Shown one piece after another: positions 56,701 through 64,000 of a stretch of 64,000 nucleotides of DNA. The stretch is from NCBI GenBank assembly GCA_024472245.1, contig JANBXD010000004.1, positions 3,127,896-3,191,895 on the forward strand. The letters run 5' to 3'. The translations under genes and the position numbers were made by a program. Under the pieces are notes generated by a model. The model had not been told where the DNA came from, did no database searches, and saw only the letters and a program-made list of their open reading frames with translations. The stretch is from Beauveria sp. NWAFU-1. Taxonomy: Eukaryota > Ascomycota > Sordariomycetes > Hypocreales > Cordycipitaceae. Each line of letters starts with the position of its first letter. Within the stretch, counting starts at the first letter, position 1.

Positions 56701-57240
56701 CTTTCCCCTCGCGAGTTTCGGAGCCGGCGTTCCATTGGACGCGCGGATCCGGGTCTTCCGCGGTTGCGGCGTAGCATTCGTCGAGCCCAATACATCACTA
56801 GACTCGTCCTCGATCGAATACTTGAGCGGCACCGTCGTCGTCGTGGCGCGTTCGCGGGGAGCGCCCGATCCCGGCGTCGGGAAGAGTGACTGGCGCGTGG
56901 CCTCGTCTGCCGTGCTGTCCTCGTCCGTCTCCTCTACGCTGACCACTAGGGCGCCCCGTGTCGACCTCCTGCTGCCGCCGCCGCTAGTGCCCTTGTTGAG
57001 CTCGTACGCCTGCTTTCTAGGCGAGGCGCCGAGCGACAGGAACTTGTGCGCGCGCTGGCTGCGGGTGACGCGCCGCGTGTTGGAGGAGGGGGGATGGTCG
57101 GGGGAGGCACCGTCATTGAGGGGATCGGGCGACGACATGAGGTCGCCGCGCGGTGTGCCGGGGTTAGCAACGCTGTGCCAGCGCAGCTGATATGAGTCGG
57201 GCTGCGCACCGACAGAGATATTTCGTCTGGACATTTCCAT
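50800..57240 (-). CDS. Giant AT-hook-family nuclear protein with internal repeats
   Basis: One uninterrupted exon encodes 2146 residues. The N-terminal region (FLSLGASPRKQAYELNKGT, then PRERATTTTVPLKYSIEDE and PRKTRIRASNGTPAPK) resembles the ascomycete family annotated as AT DNA-binding proteins, which I recall as having AT-hooks; here the hook core is degenerate. Most of the chain is acidic and Ser/Pro-rich and probably disordered. Three repeat blocks are visible: six EERQ units at residues 342-365, four copies of a unit of up to 70 residues at about 1124-1374, and three ARQEEP units near 1580-1600. The C-terminal 110 residues look folded and conserved: WSDQHWLLLQAIVRARRKGEFP, then MKLERWHLDCVDAFSVYVGGW. 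A chromatin role is inferred only from family likeness. The gene shares a divergent promoter with the PMP47-type gene. Confidence 0.75.
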   Translation of the reverse strand: MEMSRRNISVGAQPDSYQLRWHSVANPGTPRGDLMSSPDPLNDGASPDHPPSSNTRRVTRSQRAHKFLSLGASPRKQAYELNKGTSGGGSRRSTRGALVVSVEETDEDSTADEATRQSLFPTPGSGAPRERATTTTVPLKYSIEDESSDVLGSTNATPQPRKTRIRASNGTPAPKLARGKRRREHSPPPRTTPRQPDTRPDSSESDSMADDLTQRSPTPKRRARSPRTRAAEPSSELGTGSARGGSPAKRSVRTRRQPVVSGRFAGRTDPADDPAVTMQVPLSEDDLQRDITTTATIDGERGMPTPPAQAEPESDLWLATMSRETTPRASVQPVETLEAQNEERQEERQEERQEERQEERQEERQASVPEDDYGYLAPAASDVSSADDEPLAEPTMTMRNDTIAQGEDFSMILMNSIPSLQASTQGVAPPPSQYSEIGDDTNLIINNTLEYLRQGEVADREDEGEDDADDDADTLSGRESENETARDDSATPQPVVADLQSGSELEAQPEVSQPVAVDSDKPDDPVSLGSRESENEPAEEVAAALEPLVTNVPSESDLDGQSDTLRPEVVEPAAEHESEPAPGAPAYDRYMLETIVEEGFSQLERQVEKEVSADVEAAATQMVTVEPEPEPEVTSFRQPSVRPSPAMSRNTRLLPSPRKPANSSPLRYRVAKRYLGEGSRSPRKSPRAAGSPERTERPASSDSAEAQEIMEDAMMYEDSFSEIPEEVLARFAPRNGREMSWEELNDEQIDEIMDELVASQEQNMTATEIAEDAEMAHEPEEASFEHEQEAAQAAQTDSELPDVDAGEAQQAERRDDAEMSDEGEENSTGEQAAEELVEEVAEELPFPSNASEAQPEATRLPTPDSSPQDAPIQEAPVPVHQEPRMHSFFGSPVEASHLAGPSSTPWSQRYWAAQQAGSAAQVSGSSLEETPRQQIPSPTQQPQSVAQESVPAGHVRPALSPIVRIGRALQSVTSDPPSPEARERQLGSPFRSSGSKEPRSGSKEQEPSGLPSKSPSTRASKSPAMRVLTFESIGESSRSNEHPSPPRESTKSDKPSVVAPKAPQLSPRRESSLFMHSPTTWSRIARGIKKPTTDGLLPPLRVPQPTEALPSVPASASPPPESLPSRSTRVFELAVAMVDSLPPVVPSQRQSPPRERTHSIEPLPSASPSLDAAPQAEESALERVSGTNSLPDSLPRRSTRGLELAVAFVDSLPPVVPSQRQPPPRERTRSVEPLPSASPSLDAALQAEESIVDRVFGTNSLPDSPPRRRTKGLDIAVAFVDSLRPAVPPQQQSPPQERTDSVDRRSRRTKGLDIAVAFADSLQAAVPPQRQSPPRERAHSVEPLPSAGPSLDAAPQAEESTVDRVSGTNSLPPSPSSDVNLSWIINEGSISPDLRGDNTLQDVVRNAMSSRPAATNSTARFSVLPASVSSEPAPEQAQLESEGEWQPPARPDEEVMSEPELPPLPPPRANDTDMWEAEAQRESPKRRKHSSSGGKVRKRNRVAKESFPPLREASTSWMRNGEAPAANTPRAGLAQPTTDEPGSPRRRDGSSRRDTASRRVRRARELGYVRTEMPARWKKPARQEEPARQEEPARQEEPSRLEEDAEEYSLLGRQRAAEEAQNLTESAAKASRFDLSTFFSSPIAIPGMLRDRFFPGKTKRAEAAPIPSPALVPGPAPPVVPAGRLFPQAPAIQNAPVSDSSLNVGEQDPTPATQHSESSVTSTRTPATWWDQTLGRGSFGKSSRANILARNSRPKPLPQSSGPNIIGRNLRPTLIGQGRPNLFGKIGKANPNTSLAQPVLPSTSTPRPWSLRRFVTPLGEATKSRNADEAKTQENPPIPQRSELTRSSEERHVPAVVPPKLNPAPWSQGTSQAAAGPSSAAKGSSVLSGLFAEPRGPRSGMSDDDIVKWQRYPRWGCNSVDSNASDDVIMPFMKPLPPKDAQPTKSNLRNPLKPHTPGRVVEFTSSVMSPHEQELARYKRRVVQGMLPELLFDDCSMDRQPPLLHGQVNEGGGNDQRSQGSSDVSMTDAPPLEESEPGAAFSQMVLSQTAWSDQHWLLLQAIVRARRKGEFPNLGKSRADKYIGMFVNSKGESMKLERWHLDCVDAFSVYVGGWNEEELVKRLASVILGEDKRKRIASTEGKRHQL
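52445..52502. repeat. 18-bp coding tandem repeat (ARQEEP)
   Basis: Three near-identical 18-bp units encode ARQEEP in the AT-hook-family protein. Confidence 0.75.
53118..53871. repeat. Four coding repeats of about 210 bp
   Basis: On the minus strand, four copies of a unit of up to 70 residues follow each other. The unit reads R-S/R-T-R/K-x-x-E/D-L/I-AVA-F/M-x-DSL, then VPxQ-QSPP-ERT-SVEPLPSA, then PSLDAAPQAEE and VSGTNSLP. The third copy, in protein order, is cut short after about 40 residues. Copies 3 and 4 share KGLDIAVAF and look like the youngest pair. Confidence 0.8.
56146..56217. repeat. 12-bp coding tandem repeat (EERQ x6)
   Basis: Six 12-bp units encode EERQ; four of the six are identical at DNA level. 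Such perfect copies suggest recent slippage and variable copy number between strains. Confidence 0.85.
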
Positions 57241-58216
57241 AATGGGCGTGGGGAAAGAGGCAAAAAAAGAGGATAAATCTTGTCGCTTAATCCCAACCCG
57301 TGGAGCTGCAGAGCCATGGAAATTGGAATGCGGGATCCTGGGGGGAAGATCGGGGCAATTTTATAGCGAAATTTTTTCTCGTTAAGCGCCGAAAGTGTTT
57401 GCGATCGCGTCTTGCGATACCTAGTACAGCCGCGTACAGACGTTACAATATTGGTTGTGGTGAAATGTAGGACGCTGCTGTGTTGTTTACTTGGCTACCC
57501 GATCTGGATTAGCGTGCATAAAGAAAGGCCGTTGGTGGGACTTTGCCGGATAATACTATCACCGTTTCCGCGAAAATTTTAGTTCAAGTCTCACAGCGTA
57601 GCACACAGTCACATGCGCAGCGATCGGGGGACGAAACAGATGGTTCACGATGAACTTGACAACTACAATATCCGTAAATTGCATGAAATCTGGATTTACA
57701 ATGCTGATTTCAATGAAATATTTCATGATATCGTTTTTACGGTCTTGAATCGCTGGTCTAGCGAGTAACTGCACTGCTCTCTGTGTCCTGCATCATCCTG
57801 GGCGCGCCCAAGTAATTTTACCGCGTGATAATGTGAATTGCCAGGCATAATAAACCATGTGTCGCCGAGTGCCCACGAAAAAGACTCGACTTCAATCAGC
57901 CTGGGGTACCTTTCACCACTTCTAATTAGCGCCTTATTTCCCTGTCTTGCAGCCGACTGTGCGGGATCGTCCCACGCTTCGGCATCCACCCCCACGGGAC
58001 CTCGGCTGAGAGCTTCCATCTAGCTTAACCACTGTCACATTGAACCACGGATCAATGCGCCAACCTCCATCTCTCATTCCTTTCATACAATCGTCAGCAT
58101 CTCCTTTTCATCGACCTTCTTCATCCTTTCTCGTTTGTGATCCATCTCGATGAACAGAGCCTCCCCGCGATCCTCTCGCCAGATATCCCTGTCCTGATAC
58201 TCCACCATCCTGAACA
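57241..58216. promoter_or_regulatory. Divergent promoter of the AT-hook gene and the PMP47-type gene
   Basis: This 976-bp region separates two genes read outward. The part nearest the carrier gene is pyrimidine-rich, as in fungal leaders. No further gene or specific operator was recognised. Confidence 0.5.
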
Positions 58217-59235
58217 ATGGCCGCCGCCCCCCAAAACGACAATGTCACGCACGCCCTCGCTGGCGCGGGCGGTGGCATTCTGTCCATGATCCTGACGTAC
58301 GAATAAGCCCCGCGCTCCCGCCTTCCAAAACATCGCGTCGTTTCGCCTGCTAACCACAAATCGCCCCTCCATCCAGATACCCGCTCATCACCCTGTCGAC
58401 CCGCGCCCAGGTCGAGTCGAAAAAGGCCGACAGCAAGTTCAGCGACGCCGTGCAAAAAATTATTGCCCGCGAGGGCGTCGCCGGCCTCTACTCGGGCATC
58501 AACTCGGCGCTGTTCGGCATTAGCGTCACCAACTTTGTCTACTACTACTGGTACGAGTGGACGCGCTCCTTCTTCGAGGCCGCCGCCGTCAAGGCCGGCC
58601 GCGCCAGCAAGAAGCTCACCACGGTCGAGTCCATGATCGCCGGCGCCATTGCTGGCTCCGCCACTGTCGTCCTGACCAATCCCATCTGGGTCGTCAACAC
58701 CCGCGTCACCACGTACAAACACGACGTCGACGCCGACCTCGAAGCCGCTCGCAAGGGCCGGCCCGCCGCCCGCCGCCCCTCGACCCTAGCCACGCTCATG
58801 ACCCTGCTGAAGAGGGAGGGGCCCCAGGCCCTCTTCTCTGGCGTCATGCCCGCCCTCGTCCTCGTCATTAACCCCATCCTCCAGTACACGCTCTTTGAGC
58901 AAATGAAGAACGCCGTCGAGGGCCGCCGCAAGGTCACACCCACCATTGCCTTCTTCCTTGGTGCCCTCGGCAAGCTCTTCGCCACCTCGGTCACCTACCC
59001 CTACATCACCGTCAAGAGCCAGATGCACGTCGCCAGCGGCTCCAGCAAGAAAGAGGGCATGTCTCAGACCCTGAACCGCGTCGTCCGCGAGGAGGGCTAC
59101 GCCGGCCTCTACAAGGGCATCGGCCCCAAGGTGACCCAGAGCGTTCTGACGGCTGCCTTCCTCTTCGCCTTCAAGGATGTTCTCTTTGACCAGATCGTCC
59201 GACTCCGCAGTAGCCGCAAGATTGCCGCCAAGTAA
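58217..59235 (+). CDS. Peroxisomal membrane carrier, PMP47/SLC25A17 type
   Basis: Two exons (58217-58296 and 58377-59235) encode 312 residues. This is a mitochondrial-carrier-family protein with three repeats. The signature positions read TYPLITLSTRAQ, TNPIWVVNTRV and TYPYITVKSQM, the altered form typical of PMP47, which imports adenine nucleotides or CoA-type cofactors into peroxisomes. Further matches are GLYSGINSALFGISVTNFVYYYWYEW and NPILQYTLFEQMKN. The 80-nt intron lies just before the first signature and has a GCTAAC branch site; it must be removed because it contains an in-frame stop. The exact substrate (ATP, CoA, NAD or FAD) cannot be read from the sequence. Confidence 0.88.
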
Positions 59236-59547
59236 AAAGGTACCTGGTGCCCACTTCGGTTGCATATTCTGGCCCGTCACGACTGGACGGCTGAGCCAGT
59301 GAGCTCTGCGGCCAGTACATTCAATCGGAACCCGGCTGTGATAGATGTAGGCTCGTTGTACTCGATTGGCATGCGTGGCAAAGCCGAATAGAAACGAAAA
59401 CCCCAAGGGGTATGTGCAAACAACATGTTAGGAACACTTTAGACTGGTGGCACGAATCTAGATGCATGGCTAGCTGCCTTCCAACAAATTTACAAATTCA
59501 TAAAGCAATCTAAAGCTCCTCCATCATCGGTCATTTTGGTCTGAACA
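59236..59547. other. Convergent intergenic region
   Basis: This 312-bp gap lies between the stops of the PMP47-type gene and the NatC subunit gene and holds their 3' UTRs. Confidence 0.6.
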
Positions 59548-62254
59548 TCAAGTGGGTATAGCTGTTACTCTGGGTACAATCCATGACGGGTGGTATGCCT
59601 TGTCCGGCGTGGGGATTTCAACTGTCAAGCCCAGCGCCGCCTTTTCCTGCAGCTCCTCGCTCGTCTTCCCACCCAAGCCTGCCCGTGCCTTCTGCAGCGT
59701 CGTAATGGCAATGCCCGCGGCGATGCACGACTTGAGGCCGTTCTTGACGCCCGCCACCCAGCGCTCATGCGAGCCCACAGAAAACGACTCCTCGGCGGAG
59801 AGCCTGCTAAGGGCCTCGAAACCCCTCTTGGCGCCGACCAGCGCGCGCTCGCCGTACGCCAGTAGCTCGTCCGAGGGCGTCTGCGGCTGGCGACACCCCG
59901 CGGCGAACTCGGCAAAGGAGGGTAGGGAGGGCAGGCCGATGGCCGCAAAGGGTTTCATGCGCAGGTCGTGGCGCAGTTCGTCGTTGCTATAAGGTCGGGC
60001 GGCAGCACGCACGAGCTTGTGCCGCGCGAGGACGGTGTGCAGGCACGCGAGGGCGTCGGATAGCTCCCAGGTGACGGCGGCGTCGAGGAGGGTGAGCCGC
60101 GTGGAGGCGAGGGCGCGCTGCAGCTGCTTCGCCGCGTCGGGGTCCGTAGTAGGCGAGGCGCGGGCCTCCTCGGCGCGGTGGATGATGAAGGACTTGATGC
60201 GCTCCGCGTGTTGTAGGCGGCTCTTGGCTAGATAGTTGAGGTACCAGTACATGGCGAGGTGCTCGTCCGGCTGGTAGACCTCGAGTTCGAAGCCCAGCTG
60301 GACAATAGTCTCCATGAGGCGCAGCTTATAAAGATAGGTCCAAGAAGAGAGTGCGAGGGCGTAGGATTCGATGGGCCGGGCGGAACTGCTCATCATGGAG
60401 GCGCGATGCACAAGGGGCCGCCCATTAGTCTTGACCTGTAAGAGGTGGTCAATGTCCTCGGCATCCATCTGCAGGCTCTCCCAGTCGCGAATGAGGTGGC
60501 AGAGCGTGCGGCGGATACGGGAGCGGTTCTGGCAAAAGGTGCGCAGAATGTCGAGGTAAGGTTGCGCGGCGCGCTCGCGAAAGAGTTCCGTTTGCTGCGA
60601 CATTACAAAGCGCACATCTTCGACAGCCTCGATCTCATCATTACTGCGCGCAAGGAGCGGACTGGCGGGGAGCGTGAGGATGGAAAGGTCGTCGTCCAGA
60701 AGCTGCCGAATGCTCATGCATCCGAGAATTTGCATTTCGTCAAAGAGAAATGTTTGCAGGAGAGTTCTCACGTAAACAAGTGGCTGAGGCTTCTTTGCTT
60801 GAAACGTTGACACAAAGGTCTAGTCCGCGTTAGCATGGCTGAAGTGAGTGGCATATGGACTGAGGAGAGCATTACCAGAAGACACTGCGAGTCGGTATAC
60901 TTGAGCACGTTGACAACCTCGCCCCCATCCTCAAACATCCGGGAGAGATGCCCAAAAGCCTCCTTGAAGTCGATCTGCACAATGGGTCGGGGAGGCATGG
61001 TACTAGCCAGCTTTCGCTGCAACTTTACCGAAAAGGCTTCATCGACATCCTTAGCCAAGGCATGCGTTTTCTCAATAACAGGGAGGATGTCAGCGGCCTC
61101 GATCCAAGGCGCTCGAGCCTTGGCAAAATCTCCTTTGTTCTCTGGCGACTCTGCAGCTTCTAGGAATATGCGTCTTAGCTTTAAGCGGGCCGATAGCCCC
61201 AGTAGAATGTCTTGAGATACTTGATCCCTCAAGAGAACGAGTAGCTCTTCAGCTTCGCGCAGGGCGGAGTGAATGTCGTGTGTTGATACGCGTTGAAGGA
61301 GTGTACGGTTGTATGTGTTTGTCACAAAATCTTCCTCCTGCGAAAGAGTAGAGAAATGAGTTATCCATCTGCATGCGTGACGCGGAGCTTATGCGTACCT
61401 CGTAATAATGTTCCAGCTTTATGCGCTCATTCACATGGCTGCAGCCCTTGAGCATGCCAAGGCAGTATGCACGCAGAATCTGCAGCATGGGCTCGAGGCT
61501 GTCCCCAGAGCTGCTAGACCTCACGAAAAGGGCTTCGCCGATGTTGGCAGGGTCAGGCATGGAAAGTGCCTCGACATAGACGCTGGTGAACAGCGTCTGC
61601 GACAAAGGGTAGCCCAGGTGCCATGAGATCTATTGCTGTTAGCACCCAAGCGACATGAGTAGTTCTTTGATGGCTCAGTAGCACATACTTCATGGCAAAT
61701 GAGCTCGTCTATTATGCCGAGGACCTCTTCCGGGAGCAACTTTCGTGAAACATCATATTCCTCCTCAAATTTTTCTCCCGGCGCAACGCAGCCACTGTCC
61801 ATTTTTGGGTCCCCAATCTATCACGGCAATGTACAGCGTCAGTACTCTTGAAGCATCTGCGCTTGGGGAGAAGTAAGGTAGTAAGACATACCTCGAGAGC
61901 CGAAACGGACTCAAAGAGTGTAAAGAAGCCATCTTTTACTAGCTCACCCGGCTCCAAAGCTATTCATGGAGTTAGCATCACAAACCATGCTGCAAACTGT
62001 GGACTGGCGCTTTCTAGCCCTGTGCATACTCTTGACAGCGTTGGCAAACTTGATCGTTATGTCTACCGGAATCACTCCTGGGCTGTGAACAGCTGGCGGC
62101 GGGTACTGCTCCGGATCCTGGGCGAGAGACAGCCTGGCCATCTCTGCGCAACGCGCGTGGCGGGTTAATCATGACGGACAAGGTGGGGTGAGAAAACAGT
62201 CAGTCTTTGCTGGAGACGTTGCGTACCTTCCGGGCCGACCGTGTAGTCCGCCAT
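59548..62254 (-). CDS. MAK10: NatC N-terminal acetyltransferase auxiliary subunit Mak10/Naa35
   Basis: Seven exons (62254-62227, 62143-62030, 61959-61892, 61817-61689, 61629-61399, 61337-60876 and 60819-59548) encode about 767 residues with the frame kept throughout. Mak10/Naa35 is the large auxiliary subunit that anchors the NatC acetyltransferase to ribosomes. The Mak10 N-terminal block is rebuilt across three splices: VDITIKFANAVKTLEPGE, LVKDGFFTLFESVSALE, and IGDPKMDSGCVAPGE. Other conserved parts are ISWHLGYPLSQTLFTSVYVEAL and ALIEARLY-type helices in the long last exon. Several introns show GCTAAC branch sites. The length matches the family. The catalytic subunit is not in this window. 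Confidence 0.9.
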
Positions 62255-62930
62255 TCTTATTTACTATTATTGCTTGATGGCAAAATATTGAGCTAGCATC
62301 CTCGATAGACTCGGCCGGCTGGCAGGGAGCTGAAAAATAGCTTTGCGATAAGACGGTATTGTTTTATGGAGGTTTGGTACTGATGGCGTGTCCGACTGTA
62401 CCTAGTAGTGGGCATGCTTTGGCGGAGCGTTGAGGCCCGAGGGTCACGCACTGTACCTACAGCTTACTTGAAAGATTGGGAACCAGAATATGGGTGCCTA
62501 CGCGATTGGATACACGCAGCCCGGTAGTCTCAGCGATGTTGTGGGTTAAATATCAGCAAGGCTGGGATGATAAGCAGCCACTCATCAATGACTGCTTTGA
62601 CTATGCGGCAGCCAAGCAAGCATTGTCGGTCCGGTCACGGGCTTACGGCTAGGTAGTCGCGGTGCATGGAACGAGGTAACAAATAAAATGGCCGATCAAA
62701 GCCAGGTCTCAATTTCCCGGCCCTGTCATTCTTCGAATTGGCTTATTGTATCAATCGTATTGTATGGTACAGTGTGGTGGTGGTTGATTGTCCACCAAGT
62801 CTAAAGTACGTGGTGGTATTTCGCCGGCGTCCCCAATATGCCGTTCTCTAAACCTCTCCTTGGGCGTGGTTTGCACATTAATCGCACGGGTTGTCGACTG
62901 TCGCAATCGTAATCGGAGGTAAAATGTCGT
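62255..62930. other. MAK10 promoter and ATP15 3' region
   Basis: This 676-bp gap lies between two minus-strand genes. It should contain the MAK10 promoter and the ATP15 3' UTR. Nothing else is recognised. Confidence 0.55.
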
Positions 62931-63349
62931 TTACGAGGAAGAGCCCTGCTCAGCCATGGCAGCATTGTTGGCCTTGGCAAGGTCCTCGGGCTTGCCCATC
63001 TTGCCGTTCTGTTGCGGTATTAAGCATTAGCATCGGCCGTCACCATCTCCCCCACCTCGGCTGGAAGAAAGAAAACCTACCTCCCACTTGGCGAACCGAA
63101 GCTCCATGTCGCCACGGCGCTCGGCAGCGACTCTCTTCTCCTCGTTGAGGCTGCGGCGGATGGTACGGGCAGCAATGGCCAGGTAGCGGTTGTAGCTGTT
63201 CGTCGAAAATTAGCTTCCCAGTCCATTCTCCTTTGCGCGCGCGGCAAATCATTGGTCGGTCGTCGGGGCGGTATGCTGGTCGGAAAGGGCAGGAAAATGC
63301 TCGGAGGGCAAACGTACGTCAAACCAGCGGCTTTCCACGCAGCAGTCAT
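62931..63349 (-). CDS. ATP15: Mitochondrial ATP synthase epsilon subunit (Atp15)
   Basis: Three exons (63349-63318, 63195-63081 and 63008-62931) encode 74 residues. Atp15 is the small epsilon subunit of the F1 central stalk of mitochondrial ATP synthase. The N-terminal MTAAWKAAGLTYNRYLAIAAR is a family signature and is rebuilt by removing a 122-nt intron. It is followed by TIRRSLNEEKRVAAERRG and MELRFAKWENGKMG. The gene is too short and too split to appear as one open frame. The protein is imported without a long cleaved presequence, as is usual in this family. Both introns are GT-AG. Confidence 0.93.
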
Positions 63350-63809
63350 AATGGCGGTATTGTATGTGAGGAGAATTGATTTCGGGGATGGGTGAGGTGC
63401 TTGGCTATACCAATCGAATCTTTGCTGGAGAGGAAGCCGTTTGGCGGAGCTGTAGCCTCAGGCATGAAGTTAGGTCACGTGACGTATGGGTGACTTTGCC
63501 TGGAATTTCCGACGCTGGCAAGATGGGCCAATTCATCGCGACCTCACAACACCAGTTGCATGGCTTATTATGGCTTGGCAGAACTTTTCAGGAAATTCGG
63601 AAAGACGTGAAATAAAGAAATTGGGTGGGCTATGTGATTGGTTCGGATTTGTGTTCCATGCGCACCGCGAACACATAAGTATTGGGCTCAGGCAGTCTTT
63701 ATGTTCAAGTTCGTATTCAGCGTTAACTAAGCAAGCAGACATCTGTGGTATAATCAAAAAGATGATGAAAGAGTATAATACAAATATCAATCCATCATTG
63801 GGACAATGC
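63350..63809. other. ATP15 promoter and 3' region of the edge gene
   Basis: This 460-bp gap lies between two minus-strand genes. No gene is seen in it. Confidence 0.5.
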
Positions 63810-64000
63810 TCAGCCGCCGCCGCCGCCGTCACCACCACTTATCGCCGCCATTTGCTGGATGCGACGTCTATCGACCTCCTTCTTCAGCATCACAATGCAA
63901 CTAGAAATAGCGAGAATCTCCATCTGCTCATGCTCGACCTTGCTATCTGACCACTCCGTCAAATTCAGCAGTAGTCGACCACCGTTACCGGCAGTGCATC
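63810..64000 (-). CDS. 3' end of an unidentified gene, cut by the window edge
   Basis: On the minus strand an open frame enters from the right edge and ends with TGA at 63812-63810. The last 62 or so codons read as a plausible protein C-terminus: a helical stretch LLLNLTEWSDSKVEHEQM, then EILAISSCIVMLKKEVDRRR and a glycine-rich tail. Charge pattern and amphipathic periodicity look like real coding sequence. The start and upstream exons lie beyond the window, and part of this stretch near 64000 could be intron. I do not recognise the family. Confidence 0.6.
   Translation of the reverse strand, partial: CTAGNGGRLLLNLTEWSDSKVEHEQMEILAISSCIVMLKKEVDRRRIQQMAAISGGDGGGGG

Overview
This window reads as nuclear DNA of a filamentous ascomycete, most likely a Sordariomycete and probably Hypocreales. 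That placement is inferred from protein content and gene architecture: short introns of about 50-120 nt with GCTAAC-type branch sites, two Zn2Cys6 regulators, an ENA-type sodium ATPase, a BUD3-type RhoGEF, and a dispersed 5S rRNA gene with a TATA box. No virus, plasmid, CRISPR array or intact transposon was seen.

Layout. 0.3-10.5 kb: a Zn2Cys6 regulator (+), an F-box protein (+), an ENA-type P-type ATPase (+) and a convergent Zn2Cys6/Fungal_trans_2 regulator (-). 10.5-30.5 kb: two gene-poor stretches of about 9.6 kb each, flanking one two-finger C2H2 regulator (20095-21101) that resembles the FlbC conidiation factor. 30.5-36 kb: a small coiled-coil protein, a dispersed 5S rRNA gene, and a BLOC-1 CNL1-like protein. 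36-45 kb: a compact housekeeping block with an SDR reductase, phosducin-like Plp2, ribosomal protein S27, an unrecognised tail-anchored protein, a stand-alone NIF3-type domain protein and the HORMA protein Rev7. 45-57 kb: two very long minus-strand genes, Bud3 and a 2146-residue AT-hook-family protein full of internal repeats. 58-63.4 kb: a peroxisomal PMP47-type carrier, the NatC subunit Mak10 and ATP synthase epsilon (Atp15). The right edge cuts a minus-strand gene whose last 62 or so codons are visible.

The genes do not form one pathway or a biosynthetic cluster; most are independent core genes. The best leads are regulatory or structural: a 10-bp-periodic CCGCATA array just upstream of the first zinc-cluster gene, four PacC-type GCCAAG sites in 316 bp upstream of the sodium ATPase, a 5S gene with a complete helix I but an apparently divergent body, a GC-AG intron in PLP2, a probable in-frame 51-nt intron in bud3, and repeat expansion in the AT-hook protein. 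I found no convincing wholly new system. Exon boundaries were worked out by hand from splice motifs, reading frame and family similarity and were not tested against transcripts.
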